From the NCBI GenBank assembly GCA_937872475.1, contig CALMSY010000025.1:62001-126000 (forward strand): a stretch of 64,000 bases of DNA, written 5' to 3'. The notes under the pieces were generated by a model that worked only from the letters and a program-made list of their open reading frames with translations, did no database searches and was not told the DNA's origin. Position numbers and translations under genes: made by a program. Source of the stretch: 67-14 sp020438345 (GTDB taxonomy: Bacteria; Actinomycetota; Thermoleophilia; Solirubrobacterales; 70-9). Within the stretch, counting starts at the first letter, position 1. Every line of letters starts with the position of its first letter. Shown here piece after piece: positions 31,769-41,108 of the stretch.

Positions 31769-31966
31769 ATGCCGAAGATGAAGACACACTCAGGGGCCAA
31801 GAAGCGCTTCAAGCGCTCGGCCAAAGGCAAGCTGCGTGGTCGGCATGCCTACTCCAGCCATATTCTTGAAAAGAAGTCGCCGAAGCGCAAGCGCAACATG
31901 GGCAAACCCGCTCACATCGCCGACGTTGATGCGCCTCGTGTCAACAAGCTTCTGGGAGGCAAATAA
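31769..31966 (+). CDS. rpmI: 50S ribosomal protein L35
   Basis: This 65-residue basic protein begins MPKMKTHSGAKKRFKRS and ends PRVNKLLGGK, matching L35 along its whole length. ATG 31769 is chosen over the in-frame ATG 31757 because it matches the family start. The stop overlaps the rplT start (TAATG). Being cut off from infC by the antisense wecB, it needs its own promoter, which I could not identify in the 125 bases upstream. Confidence 0.95.
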   Translation: MPKMKTHSGAKKRFKRSAKGKLRGRHAYSSHILEKKSPKRKRNMGKPAHIADVDAPRVNKLLGGK

Positions 31967-32325
31967 TGGCTCGTGTGAAGCGTTCGGTAAATGCCCGCAA
32001 GAAGCGGCGGAAGGTTCTTGAAGAGGCCAAGGGTTACTACGGTCGCAAGAACTCCTCGTACAAGCTGGCCAAGGAACAGGTCATGCGGTCGGGCGCATAC
32101 GCCTACCGTGACCGCCGGGTCCGCAAACGCGAGTTCCGTCGTCTCTGGATTACCCGAATCAACGCCGCCGCGCGTCTCGAAGGCATGAGTTACTCCGAGC
32201 TTATGCACGGACTGAGCGCCGCTGGCGTTGAAGTCAATCGAAAGATGCTCGCCGATATCGCGGTCAATGACCGTGAGGACTTTCGCCGATTTGTCGAGAT
32301 CGCCCGGGAGGGTGCTGCCGCCTAG
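31966..32325 (+). CDS. rplT: 50S ribosomal protein L20
   Basis: This 119-residue protein begins MARVKRSVNARKKRRKVL and contains KGYYGRKNSSYKLAKEQVMRS, RRLWITRINAAAR and a C-terminal SYSELMHGLSAAGVEVNRKMLADIA. All are standard L20 features. It has a ribosome binding site GGGAGG before the overlapping TAATG start and a clear terminator downstream. Confidence 0.98.
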   Translation: MARVKRSVNARKKRRKVLEEAKGYYGRKNSSYKLAKEQVMRSGAYAYRDRRVRKREFRRLWITRINAAARLEGMSYSELMHGLSAAGVEVNRKMLADIAVNDREDFRRFVEIAREGAAA

Positions 32326-32351
32326 CGCGCTGACAGCACCTTGAACCCACC

Positions 32352-32383
32352 GGGCGGCTTCGCATCAGCGAGCCGCCCTTTTT
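32352..32383 (+). terminator. Rho-independent terminator after rplT
   Basis: GGGCGGCT (32352-32359) pairs with AGCCGCCC (32371-32378), followed immediately by TTTTT (32379-32383). It ends the rpmI-rplT transcript 27 bases after the rplT stop. Confidence 0.85.
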
Positions 32384-32418
32384 CATTTCAGGACCGAAAA
32401 CGCCGAACACATGCACCG

Positions 32419-33138
32419 ATGATCACCAGCAAAAACAACGAAAAGCTGAAACTGGTCCGCAAACTCGGACAGAAGAAGCACCGGGAGCGCCTTGGTCTGT
32501 TCGTGACCGAAGGCGAGGATCTTGCCCGGGCCGGCCTGGCCGCCGGGCACGATCCGTACGCCCTGCTGGTTCACCCCGACTGCGGGATAGAAGGCGAGAC
32601 GGTCGAGCCGGATCTTCTTGCCGGCGTTTCCAGCCTTTCTTCAGGTAGCAGGGCGATCGGAATCTGGCCCGAGATCTGGACAGACCCGGAAGAGGTGGCC
32701 AGCGATGGCAAATTCCTGTTTCTCGATGCGGTCACCGACCCCGGCAATGTGGGGACGATCATTCGCACCGCTGATGCCCTGGTCGGCGGAACTACGGTAC
32801 TCGGCCCGGGCGCTGCTGATCCGTACTCGCCTATCGCAGTCCGTGCCAGCATGGGATCGGTATTCACGCAGCCACTGCTCAAGTCGCCTGTGGCAGTTAC
32901 TCCGGCACCGCGGATCGCCCTGGTGCTCGGGGACGGTGAAAAGCCTGGACCGATGGAAGGTCCGGCAACGATCTGCCTCGGTTCCGAACGCGAAGGGCTT
33001 TCACCGGGAGTATTGAAGGAATGTGAGGTCAGGTGGACGATCCCGCAACGCTCCGGTGGAGCCCAGTCTCTGAATGTCGCGGCGGCGGCAGCGATCGCCT
33101 GCGAAAGGATATCTTCGCCGGCAGGGCAAGGCCTTTGA
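32419..33138 (+). CDS. TrmH/SpoU-family RNA 2'-O-methyltransferase
   Basis: This 239-residue SPOUT enzyme methylates a ribose in rRNA or tRNA using SAM. It has a substrate-binding N-terminus (VRKLGQKKHRERLGLFVTEGEDLARAG) and the three SpoU motifs: LDAVTDPGNVGTIIRTADA, CLGSEREGLSPGVL and IPQRSGGAQSLNVAAAAAI. ATG 32419 is chosen because homology starts there. A position between rplT and pheS is common for this family in many bacteria. The precise RNA target is not decided by sequence alone. Confidence 0.92.
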   Translation: MITSKNNEKLKLVRKLGQKKHRERLGLFVTEGEDLARAGLAAGHDPYALLVHPDCGIEGETVEPDLLAGVSSLSSGSRAIGIWPEIWTDPEEVASDGKFLFLDAVTDPGNVGTIIRTADALVGGTTVLGPGAADPYSPIAVRASMGSVFTQPLLKSPVAVTPAPRIALVLGDGEKPGPMEGPATICLGSEREGLSPGVLKECEVRWTIPQRSGGAQSLNVAAAAAIACERISSPAGQGL

Positions 33139-33173
33139 AACCAGGAAAATCAGGAAGCTGAACCGGGAAAGAA

Positions 33174-34241
33174 ATGGTTGAACGGATAAAGGAAATCGAA
33201 GCCGAAGCGAAAGCGGCTGTGGGAGCGGCCGGTTCGGCATCCGAACTTGAAGAGGTAAGGGTCACGTACCTGGGGCGCAAAGCGGAACTCACCGGCATCC
33301 TGCGCGGGATCGCGGATCTGCCACCGGAGCAGCGCGGACCGGTCGGGGGAACCGGCAACAAGGTCCGCAAGGCGCTCGAGGAAATGATCGAGGTGAAGGC
33401 TGATGGCCTTCGGTCGGCCGAGCTCGAAAAGTCCCTGAGCGGTGACAGGATCGACGTGACCCTGCCTGGCAGTCCGTCGCGAGCGATCGGTCACATTCAC
33501 CCGATTACCCGCACCCGGCGGTTGATCGAAGATGTGATGATCGGTCTCGGCTATCAGGTGATGGAAGGACCGGAAGTCGAACATGACTACTACAACTTCA
33601 CCGCGCTGAACCATCCGGAAGACCATCCCGCCCGAATGCTCCAGGACACCTTCTACGTCGATAGTGACGAGCATGTCGAGGAGGTTCTGCTGCGGACCCA
33701 TACTTCGCCGATGCAGGTTCGGGCGATGGAAGCCGCGCCGCCGCCCTTGTTCATGATCGTCCCCGGGAAAACCTACCGGCGGGACTCTGACGCAACCCAC
33801 AGTCCGATGTTCCATCAGGTAGAGGGGCTTGCGGTAGGCGAAGGGATCACCCTTGCCGACCTCAAAGGCACTCTGCTGGCGATGCTGAGGGAGATCTTCG
33901 GGCCAGATCGGGAAATCCGGATGCGGCCGCACTTCTTCCCCTTCACCGAGCCCTCGGTCGAGTTCGACGTCTCCTGCTTTCGCTGCGGTGGGTCGGGTTC
34001 GCTGGCTGACAGCTCACGCTGCGGCCTCTGCAAGGGAATTGGCTGGATCGAATTGGGCGGCGCCGGCATGGTTGACCCGAATGTCTTCGGGTTTGTCGCT
34101 GACTCCGGCTATGACCCCGATTCTGTGACCGGATTCGCCTTCGGATTCGGGATCGAGAGAATTGCGATGCTGCGCCATGGAGTCGGCGATCTGAGGCTCT
34201 TCTTTGACAACGACGTACGGATGCTGGAGCAGTTCTCATGA
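33174..34241 (+). CDS. pheS: Phenylalanyl-tRNA synthetase alpha subunit
   Basis: This is the catalytic subunit of the (alpha-beta)2 enzyme. The 355 residues contain the N-terminal coiled-coil (RVTYLGRKAELTGILRGIADLPPEQRGPVG), GHIHPITRTRRLIEDV, DTFYVD, LLRTHTSPMQVRAM, FHQVEGLAVGEG, and the motif 2/3 regions RPHFFPFTEPSVEFDVSC and GFGIERIAMLRHGV. A Cys-rich insertion (CFRCGG with CGLCKG) could bind zinc, as in several bacterial PheS. It overlaps pheT by ATGA. Confidence 0.97.
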   Translation: MVERIKEIEAEAKAAVGAAGSASELEEVRVTYLGRKAELTGILRGIADLPPEQRGPVGGTGNKVRKALEEMIEVKADGLRSAELEKSLSGDRIDVTLPGSPSRAIGHIHPITRTRRLIEDVMIGLGYQVMEGPEVEHDYYNFTALNHPEDHPARMLQDTFYVDSDEHVEEVLLRTHTSPMQVRAMEAAPPPLFMIVPGKTYRRDSDATHSPMFHQVEGLAVGEGITLADLKGTLLAMLREIFGPDREIRMRPHFFPFTEPSVEFDVSCFRCGGSGSLADSSRCGLCKGIGWIELGGAGMVDPNVFGFVADSGYDPDSVTGFAFGFGIERIAMLRHGVGDLRLFFDNDVRMLEQFS

Positions 34242-36751
34242 GAGTGCCCTACGGATGGTTGGCCGAGTTCTGCGATCCCGGTCTCGGGCCGCGGGAACTG
34301 GCCGAAAAGATGGCGATGACCGGTACCGAAGTTGAAAGGGTCGTGACTCTTGGTCCTCCTTCAGCCGAGGGATTTGTGATCGGCAAGGTGCTCGCAGTTG
34401 AGAAACACCCCGACGCCGACCGGCTGAGCGTCTGTCGGGTAAACACCGGTGATGAAGAGCGGACGATCGTATGCGGTGCCCCCAACGTTGCGACCGGCCA
34501 GACAGTGGCAGTCGCGCTTCCCGGAGCAGTAATGCCGGGAGGGATGAAGATCAAACAGGCGAAGCTGCGCGGTGTCGAATCGAACGGAATGATCTGCTCC
34601 GAACGGGAACTCGAGCTGGGCGAAGGTCACGAGGGAATTCTCGTTCTTGACGATGGCCCGCTTCCCGGGACACCGGCAATCGAGCTCCTGCCCCTGGCTG
34701 AACCCGTTCTGGAGCTGGAAGTGACCCCGAACCGCACCGACTGTTTCGGGATATATGGCGTGGCCCGTGAGGCCCATGCGATCAGCGACGCTGCCCTCGC
34801 GGTGGCTCCCTGGGAGGGAGGTCCGATCGGCGGCGGAATCATCTCGGATCCCGGTGACATCGAGTCCCTGAACAGTGGAAGTGGTGAAGACGCTGGGGAC
34901 CGGATCCGGGTCAGGGTCAGCGATCCGGACCTCTGCCCACGGTTCACTGCCCGGGGTTTCAGCGACGTCAGGGTCGGTCCTTCTCCACTTTGGTTGAAAG
35001 CGAGGTTGATCGCGGCCGGACTCAGGCCGATCTCGAATGTTGTGGACATCACCAACTACGTGATGTGGCTGACCGGCCAGCCGATGCATGCCTATGACCT
35101 TGATCTCGTGCCGGAAGGTGAACTCGTCGTGCGGCGGGCCGAGAATGGCGAAAAAATGACCGCCCTTGACGGAGAGGTATACGAGCTCACCGACCGGATG
35201 GTGACCGTGGCTGACCGCAACGGCCTTGCCGGCATCGGCGGCATGATGGGAGGGTCCGTTTCCGAGGTTTCAAGCTCCACGACTACCGTGCTGATGGAGG
35301 CTGCCAACTGGAACGGTCCCAACATCCTTCGTACCTCGCGGGAACTCGGCCTGCGCTCGGAAGCCTCGTCTCGCTTCGAGAAGCAACTCCACCCGGAGCT
35401 AACCCTGCGCGCCCAGGCTGTCGCGACAAGACTGATGACGGAAATTTGTGGTGCCGTTCCGATGGCAGGCCTGATCGATGTGGCTTCGGCACCGCCCTCG
35501 AATGATGCGATACGGCTCCGGGCCGGGAGAGTCGAGCGGATCCTCGGGCTTGCCATTGATGTGGAAGACCAGGCTGCGGCCCTTGAAAGGCTCGGATTCG
35601 GAGTGTCAGAGGACGGAGAAGATCTGCTGGCAACCGTTCCTCCGGACCGTCATTTCGACGTGACCCGGGAGATCGATCTGGTCGAGGAAGTCGGCCGGAT
35701 CAGCGATCTCGACAGGAACCTGCCCGCGACCCTGCCTTCCGGTCAGGGCCGGCCGGGGGGCCTCAGTCGCCAGCAATTCCTTCAGCGCCGGGCTGAAGAT
35801 TCGCTGAGGGAGTCGGGTTTCGACGAGATGGTCGGATGGAGCTTCACCGATCCCGGGGAACCCGAAAGGCTGCGGCTCTCCGACGACGACTCAAGAGCGA
35901 ATGGCGTCAAGCTTGCCAATCCGCTTTCCGAAGACCAGTCGGTGATGCGGACAACCCTGCTCGGTTCGGTGCTGGGAGCCGCACAACGCAACCTTTCCCG
36001 CGGCAACGACCGGGTCGCGCTCTTTGAATCCGGACGTATCTACCTGCCTGCCGGGGAATTCGGACCCGGCCCGCTCGGCGGTGACTTTCCGGGCAACACC
36101 CGGCCTCCGTCCAACGAGCCGCAGCTGATTTGCGCTGTCACAGTCGGCCCGATTGATCCCCCAGCCTGGCGTAGCGCAAGCGAGGCATCGGACTTTTTCG
36201 CCTTGAAGGGAGTGCTGGAACACCTCGCCGGAGGTTTGGGGACCAGGGTCACCGTGGAGCGGCTTCTGGGCGCGCCTTCGCAGCCATTCCTCCACCCGGG
36301 CAGATCCGGTGTGGTCATCGTCGCCGACCAGCCGATCGGCTGGATTGGCGAGGTCCATCCACTGGTTGCTGCCGAATACGGGCTCGACCATGCTGTCGCC
36401 TTCGAGATCGCCCTGGCGGATCTGCTCGAAGCCTCGACCGTAGGGGAAGAAAGCTACGCGGACTTCACCCCGTTCCCTCCGGTCGACCGGGATCTGGCGG
36501 TGCTGGTCGCTGATGAAGTGCCGTCGGCCGATCTGATCTCGGCCGTGGAAGCGGCCGGGGGCGAACTCCTGACCGGGGTCAGCGTCTTCGATGTCTACGT
36601 TGGTGAAGGTGTCAGCGAAGGAGAAAAGAGCCTGGCTCTTCGCCTGCGCTTTCGGGCGCCCGACCGGACTCTCGGCGAAGAAGAGATCGAACCGGTGTGG
36701 GCGAGTGTCATCCAGGCTCTGGAAGAGGCCGGAGGAAAGCTTCGTGGCTGA
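34238..36751 (+). CDS. pheT: Phenylalanyl-tRNA synthetase beta subunit
   Basis: The beta subunit carries tRNA binding and editing. The 837 residues begin MRVPYGWLAEFCDPGL, then an EMAP/OB-type tRNA-binding domain (VIGKVLAVEKHPDADRLSVCRVN, IVCGAPNVATGQ), the B3/4 editing domain (LWLKARLIAAGLRPISNVVDITNYVM), the B5 domain and a catalytic-like core. The FDX anticodon-binding domain closes it (FTPFPPVDRDLAVLVADEVPS, LRLRFRAPDRTLG). Length is normal. The end overlaps argC by 8 bases, tying the synthetase to arginine genes. Confidence 0.98.
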   Translation: MRVPYGWLAEFCDPGLGPRELAEKMAMTGTEVERVVTLGPPSAEGFVIGKVLAVEKHPDADRLSVCRVNTGDEERTIVCGAPNVATGQTVAVALPGAVMPGGMKIKQAKLRGVESNGMICSERELELGEGHEGILVLDDGPLPGTPAIELLPLAEPVLELEVTPNRTDCFGIYGVAREAHAISDAALAVAPWEGGPIGGGIISDPGDIESLNSGSGEDAGDRIRVRVSDPDLCPRFTARGFSDVRVGPSPLWLKARLIAAGLRPISNVVDITNYVMWLTGQPMHAYDLDLVPEGELVVRRAENGEKMTALDGEVYELTDRMVTVADRNGLAGIGGMMGGSVSEVSSSTTTVLMEAANWNGPNILRTSRELGLRSEASSRFEKQLHPELTLRAQAVATRLMTEICGAVPMAGLIDVASAPPSNDAIRLRAGRVERILGLAIDVEDQAAALERLGFGVSEDGEDLLATVPPDRHFDVTREIDLVEEVGRISDLDRNLPATLPSGQGRPGGLSRQQFLQRRAEDSLRESGFDEMVGWSFTDPGEPERLRLSDDDSRANGVKLANPLSEDQSVMRTTLLGSVLGAAQRNLSRGNDRVALFESGRIYLPAGEFGPGPLGGDFPGNTRPPSNEPQLICAVTVGPIDPPAWRSASEASDFFALKGVLEHLAGGLGTRVTVERLLGAPSQPFLHPGRSGVVIVADQPIGWIGEVHPLVAAEYGLDHAVAFEIALADLLEASTVGEESYADFTPFPPVDRDLAVLVADEVPSADLISAVEAAGGELLTGVSVFDVYVGEGVSEGEKSLALRLRFRAPDRTLGEEEIEPVWASVIQALEEAGGKLRG

Positions 36752-37784
36752 TCCCGAGCAGCCAATCGCGCCCGAAGGCACCAGGGCCCGGGTGCTGGTT
36801 GCCGGCGCGACCGGATATGCCGGCGCGTTGGCGGCGGAGCTTGTCTGGCAGCATCCGCGACTGGAGCTGGTGGCCGTGACCGGTCGCTCCGAGACAGGTC
36901 GCAAGCTACGGGATCTCTACCCCCGGTACTCGGTCCCGCTCGAGCTCAAAGAGCTTGAAGAAAGCGACTTCGATGAGGTCGAAGCAGCGATCGTCGCCTA
37001 CCCGCATGGCGCAGCAGCACCGGTTGTCGCCCAGATGCGGGGCAGGGGCCTGATCGTCGTTGATCTCTCCGCTGACTTCCGCTTCGACAACCTGCCCGAA
37101 TACGAAAAGGCCTACGGGATCCATTCCGAGCCGGAACTGTTGGACGGGGCTGTCTACGGACTGCCGGAACTTAATCGGAAGCGGATCGCCCAGGCAGAAC
37201 TTGTCGCCAACCCGGGCTGCTATCCCACCGCTTCGATACTTGCCTTGGCACCGCTGGCCGAGGCCGGGCTGATCGAGGATGTTGTGATCGATGCCAAGTC
37301 AGGGGTTTCGGGGGCCGGCCGGGGCGGGGGAGAGAGCACAGGCTTTGTCGCTAACACAGAGAATGTCGCCGCTTATAAACCATCAGGTCATCGGCACCGG
37401 CCCGAAATCGGAGAGAAATTGTCCCGGGTTTCCCCCGACGGGACAGCGCCGGAACGGCTCACCTTCGTTCCCCACCTTGTTCCGGTCGACCAGGGGGAAC
37501 TGGTCAGTTGTTACGTCATTCCGCGCCGTGTGGTCACGCAGGAAGAGCTTGACGGGCTTTTCAGGGGCGCCTATGAGGACGAGCCGTTCATTCGCCTGAG
37601 GGATGTGCCGCCGGGCATGAGGGATATGCGGGAGACCAACCAGTGCCACATCTTCGCCCTGGTTGCCGATGACCGGATCCTTGTTGAGGCGGCGATCGAC
37701 AATCTCTGGAAAGGCGCCTCGTCGCAGGCGATCCAGAATCTCAACCTCATGCTTGACCTGGATGAAACCGAGGGCCTCAGATGA
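36744..37784 (+). CDS. argC: N-acetyl-gamma-glutamyl-phosphate reductase
   Basis: ArgC reduces N-acetylglutamyl phosphate to the semialdehyde. The 346 residues show VLVAGATGYAGALAAEL (NADPH loop), VDLSADFRFDN, the catalytic Cys in ANPGCYPTA, KSGVSGAGRGGG and HRHRPEIGEKL. The GTG start has GGAGGAAAG just upstream and lies inside the end of pheT. It overlaps argJ by ATGA. ArgC opens a tight argC-argJ-argB-argD run. Confidence 0.97.
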   Translation: MADPEQPIAPEGTRARVLVAGATGYAGALAAELVWQHPRLELVAVTGRSETGRKLRDLYPRYSVPLELKELEESDFDEVEAAIVAYPHGAAAPVVAQMRGRGLIVVDLSADFRFDNLPEYEKAYGIHSEPELLDGAVYGLPELNRKRIAQAELVANPGCYPTASILALAPLAEAGLIEDVVIDAKSGVSGAGRGGGESTGFVANTENVAAYKPSGHRHRPEIGEKLSRVSPDGTAPERLTFVPHLVPVDQGELVSCYVIPRRVVTQEELDGLFRGAYEDEPFIRLRDVPPGMRDMRETNQCHIFALVADDRILVEAAIDNLWKGASSQAIQNLNLMLDLDETEGLR

Positions 37785-38980
37785 GCGGCTATCCGAGTCT
37801 GAGTGTTCCGCCGGAGAGCGGGTTTTTCCGCTCGAGGTGGGTTGATCCACCGTCCGGGATCGAGTTTCATGATCCATCGTCTCTGGCCGTCGGGTTCAGG
37901 GCCGCCGGTGTTTCCTGCGGAATCCAGGGAAGCGGAGCAACCGATCTTGGTGCGGTGATCTGTGATGCCGACGAGGTCAGTTCATCGATTCTGCTGACCG
38001 CCAACGCCGCCGCTGCTGCCCCGGTGCGGGTTTGCCGGGAGAATCTCGACCAGTCGGGGATCCGGGCTGTGATTGTGAACTCAGGCAACGCGAATGCATC
38101 AACCGGTGACCAGGGAATACTCGACGCACTTGCGATGAGGGACGAACTGGCTTCCGGACTTGGCCTCGCTGCTGATTCGGTGGCTGTGGCGGAAACCGGA
38201 GTGATCGGTGTGCCGCTTCAAATGGAAACGGTGCTTGGCGGGATTCCGGACCTTGTTTCGGCTCTGGCCGGGCACACGGCCAGCCAGGGCGCTGCCCGTT
38301 TTTCGGAGGCGATCATGACTACTGACAAGTGGCCCAAGCGGGTATCGCTGAGCGTTGACGGAATCACTCTCTCGGCCCAGGCGAAAGGTGCCGGGATGAT
38401 CGAACCCGGTTTCGCGACGATGCTCTGCTTCATCCAGACCGATGCTCTGGTGCCGGAGCCCGTCCCGGTACTCCGGCAGGCGGTTGACAGTTCATTCGAG
38501 CGAATTACGGTTGACGGCCAGATGAGCACCAATGACACCGTCCTGCTCCAGGCCACTGGAACTTCCGGAAGGGAGCTGCCGCCAGGACTGCTTGACGCGG
38601 TGCTGCTGCAGCTCGCGCTGGAAATTGTTTCCGACGGCGAAGGTGCCAGCCGGGTCGGAAGGGCCCGGGTGACCGGAGCCGCCGATCCGGAGGAGGCCGA
38701 AATGGTCGCCCGCAAGATCGCGAATTCGCCGCTGGTCAAGACTGCCCTGCTCGGACGTGACCCGAACTGGGGCCGGATCGCGCAGGCAGCCGGTCATGCC
38801 CTTGCCGGTCAGGACATCGGGGAGCTCGGACCCGATGTGATCGAGGCGGAAGACATTGCGGGCGATGGGAGAGAGGCCGACCTGACACTTCGGCTGGACC
38901 AGGGTGACGCGGAAGCGCATGTCTATTTCAGTGACTTGACTCACGAGTACATCGTGATCAATGCCGAGTACACCACGTAG
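37781..38980 (+). CDS. argJ: Glutamate N-acetyltransferase (ornithine acetyltransferase)
   Basis: ArgJ transfers the acetyl group from acetylornithine to glutamate, recycling it. The 399 residues contain NSGNANASTGDQG, the self-cleavage site KGAGMIEPGFATMLCF (cleaved before Thr in ATML), TVDGQMSTNDTVLLQATG and RDPNWGRIAQAAGHA. The start overlaps argC by ATGA. The presence of ArgJ means a cyclic acetyl route, so a separate argA or argE is not required. Confidence 0.97.
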   Translation: MSGYPSLSVPPESGFFRSRWVDPPSGIEFHDPSSLAVGFRAAGVSCGIQGSGATDLGAVICDADEVSSSILLTANAAAAAPVRVCRENLDQSGIRAVIVNSGNANASTGDQGILDALAMRDELASGLGLAADSVAVAETGVIGVPLQMETVLGGIPDLVSALAGHTASQGAARFSEAIMTTDKWPKRVSLSVDGITLSAQAKGAGMIEPGFATMLCFIQTDALVPEPVPVLRQAVDSSFERITVDGQMSTNDTVLLQATGTSGRELPPGLLDAVLLQLALEIVSDGEGASRVGRARVTGAADPEEAEMVARKIANSPLVKTALLGRDPNWGRIAQAAGHALAGQDIGELGPDVIEAEDIAGDGREADLTLRLDQGDAEAHVYFSDLTHEYIVINAEYTT

Positions 38981-39003
38981 CACAGGCAATCAAGGAAAGA
39001 AAA

Positions 39004-39903
39004 GTGGATTCCAAGGACAAATCGTCAGACATTTCCGGGTTGCCGGCTGGCAGGGGCATGCTCGATGACAACAACGTCAATGTGCTGCTGGAGGCCCTGC
39101 CTTACATCCGGGAATTCCACGGCAAGACAGTGGTCATCAAGTACGGCGGGGCGGCGATGCGTGATGAATCGTTGCGGCAGGCATTCGCGGATGATGTCGT
39201 ACTGCTCAAGTACGTCGGCCTGAACCCGGTCGTTATCCACGGGGGTGGCCCCGAGATTACGAAATACATGAACCGGATGGGGATCGAAGTCCGCTTCCAG
39301 CACGGCCTGCGTGTATCTGATGCGGAGACCGTCGAGGTCGCGAAGATGGTCCTGCTCGGCAAGCTGAACGCAGATCTGGTCGGCAGGCTCGGACGGGCCG
39401 GTTCGCCGGCGGTCGGGCTGTCTGGTGAGGACGGCGGGCTGTTTGAAGTTGCCCCGGTCACGAACGCCGAGGAAGTCGGATTCGTGGGCAACATCGAAAG
39501 GGTTGACATTGATGTCCTCAACCACATCAGCGAGGACTACATCCCGGTTATTGCTTCAGTTGGCTCCGACCGTGACGGTAACTCGTACAACATCAATGCC
39601 GACGAGGCAGCGGGGAAAGTCGCGGCGGCACTTGGTGCCTTCAAGATCGTGTTTCTCACCGACATCGTCGGTTGGCTGGAAGATCCCGAAGATGAGACTT
39701 CGCGCATCTCGGTAACCGACGTATCGGCCGTCGAGGAAGCGCTCGACTCCATTTCCGGGGGCATGCGGCCGAAACTGGCCGCATGTGTGAACGCGATCCG
39801 GGGCGGTACCCAGAATGCCTACATCATTGACGGCCGCCGTCCCCATTCTCTGCTGCTCGAACTGTTCACCGATGCCGGAATCGGCACCATGGTGACCCCA
39901 TGA
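39004..39903 (+). CDS. argB: Acetylglutamate kinase
   Basis: ArgB phosphorylates N-acetylglutamate; it is the usual arginine feedback step in cyclic pathways. The 299 residues contain VVIKYGGAAM, VVIHGGGPEITKYMNRMGIE, RVSDAETVEVAKMVL, SGEDGGLFEV, YNINADEAAGKVA and FLTDIVGWLEDP. The N-terminal extension of about 20 residues before LLEALPYIREFHGKTV resembles the helix that mediates hexamers in arginine-sensitive enzymes. The start is GTG and its end overlaps argD by ATGA. Confidence 0.97.
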   Translation: MDSKDKSSDISGLPAGRGMLDDNNVNVLLEALPYIREFHGKTVVIKYGGAAMRDESLRQAFADDVVLLKYVGLNPVVIHGGGPEITKYMNRMGIEVRFQHGLRVSDAETVEVAKMVLLGKLNADLVGRLGRAGSPAVGLSGEDGGLFEVAPVTNAEEVGFVGNIERVDIDVLNHISEDYIPVIASVGSDRDGNSYNINADEAAGKVAAALGAFKIVFLTDIVGWLEDPEDETSRISVTDVSAVEEALDSISGGMRPKLAACVNAIRGGTQNAYIIDGRRPHSLLLELFTDAGIGTMVTP

Positions 39904-41096
39904 ACCCGGAGGTAAAGGCTGACGAGGCGGCATTTCTGATGCAGACCTACAAACGGGCCGATGTCGAGTTCGTTCGCGGGGAAGGAGCCCTCCTCTTTGA
40001 CGACGAAGGCAATGAGTACATCGATTTCCTCGGTGGCATCTCAGTCACTTCGGTAGGGCACTGTCATCCCGAGGTGGTTGCCGCGGTCCGGGATCAGGCC
40101 GGCCGCCTGATGCATACATCCAACCTCTTTTACACGGCACCGATGGTTGCGCTTGCCAGAAGGCTTTCGACGGGTTCACTCGGAGGCAAGGTGTTCTTCT
40201 GCAATTCGGGGACCGAGGCAAACGAATGCGCGATCAAGATCGCTCGCAAGTCAGCCCGGGCACGCGGGGTGGAGCATCCGGAGATTGTTTCGTTTGAAGG
40301 GGACTTCCACGGGCGCAGTTATGGCTCCCTCTCGGCCACACCCGGCCTGGCGGCGAACCCGGATTTCGGTCCGATGCTGCCCGGGTTCCGTTCGGTCGGA
40401 TTCGATGATGCCGATGCTTTGCGGGAGGCGGTGAACCCAAACACGGCGGCGGTCCTGATCGAGCCGATCCAGGGCGAGTCCGGGGTCTTCCCGGTCTCGG
40501 ATCAGACTTTGCTGGCCGCCCGTGCGGCATGCGACGAGGTCGGAGCCCTGCTGATTTTCGACGAGGTTCAGACCGGAATCGGGCGCACCGGTTCGCTCTG
40601 GGCATACGAACAGGGTCCGGTCCGTCCCGATGTGATCACGACAGCCAAGGCACTCGGAGGGGGTGTGGCTATCGGGGCATGTATCGGAAACCCCGCAACC
40701 GGAGAGGTGCTGACGGCGGGTGATCACGGTTCGACTTTCGCCGCCGGCCCGGTTGCGTCCAGCGCCGCTCTGGCTGTGCTCGACCTGGTTGACGACCCGG
40801 ACATGTTGCGGCGGATTCGCAGTCTCGGCACCCGGCTTTCCGGGCAGATCGCAAAGCTTGGAGGAGTTGTGGAAATCCGCGGCCGTGGACTCATGATCGG
40901 GGTCCGGCTTGAAGAAGGGATCAACTCATCAGATGTCAGCGCGCAGCTCTTGAAGCGGGGTCTCGTGGTCAACGCGCCACGCTCCGACTCGCTCAGGCTG
41001 CTGCCGCCTTTCGTCCTCACAGACGAGCAGGCGGAAAAGGCCGTCGCACTGATCGAGGAAACGCTGGCCGGGTACCATCCGGTCGAATCAAAGTGA
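39900..41096 (+). CDS. argD: Acetylornithine aminotransferase
   Basis: This PLP enzyme makes acetylornithine from the semialdehyde. The 398 residues contain DFLGGISVTSVGHCHPEVV, SNLFYTAP, FFCNSGTEANECAIKIAR, SFEGDFHGRSYGSLSAT, EPIQGESGV, LIFDEVQTGIGRTG and the PLP lysine in TTAKALGGG. Length is typical. It overlaps argB; a 160-residue membrane protein gene starts 12 bases downstream, before argG. Confidence 0.97.
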   Translation: MNPEVKADEAAFLMQTYKRADVEFVRGEGALLFDDEGNEYIDFLGGISVTSVGHCHPEVVAAVRDQAGRLMHTSNLFYTAPMVALARRLSTGSLGGKVFFCNSGTEANECAIKIARKSARARGVEHPEIVSFEGDFHGRSYGSLSATPGLAANPDFGPMLPGFRSVGFDDADALREAVNPNTAAVLIEPIQGESGVFPVSDQTLLAARAACDEVGALLIFDEVQTGIGRTGSLWAYEQGPVRPDVITTAKALGGGVAIGACIGNPATGEVLTAGDHGSTFAAGPVASSAALAVLDLVDDPDMLRRIRSLGTRLSGQIAKLGGVVEIRGRGLMIGVRLEEGINSSDVSAQLLKRGLVVNAPRSDSLRLLPPFVLTDEQAEKAVALIEETLAGYHPVESK

Positions 41097-41108
41097 CTGG
41101 AGTGAGCA

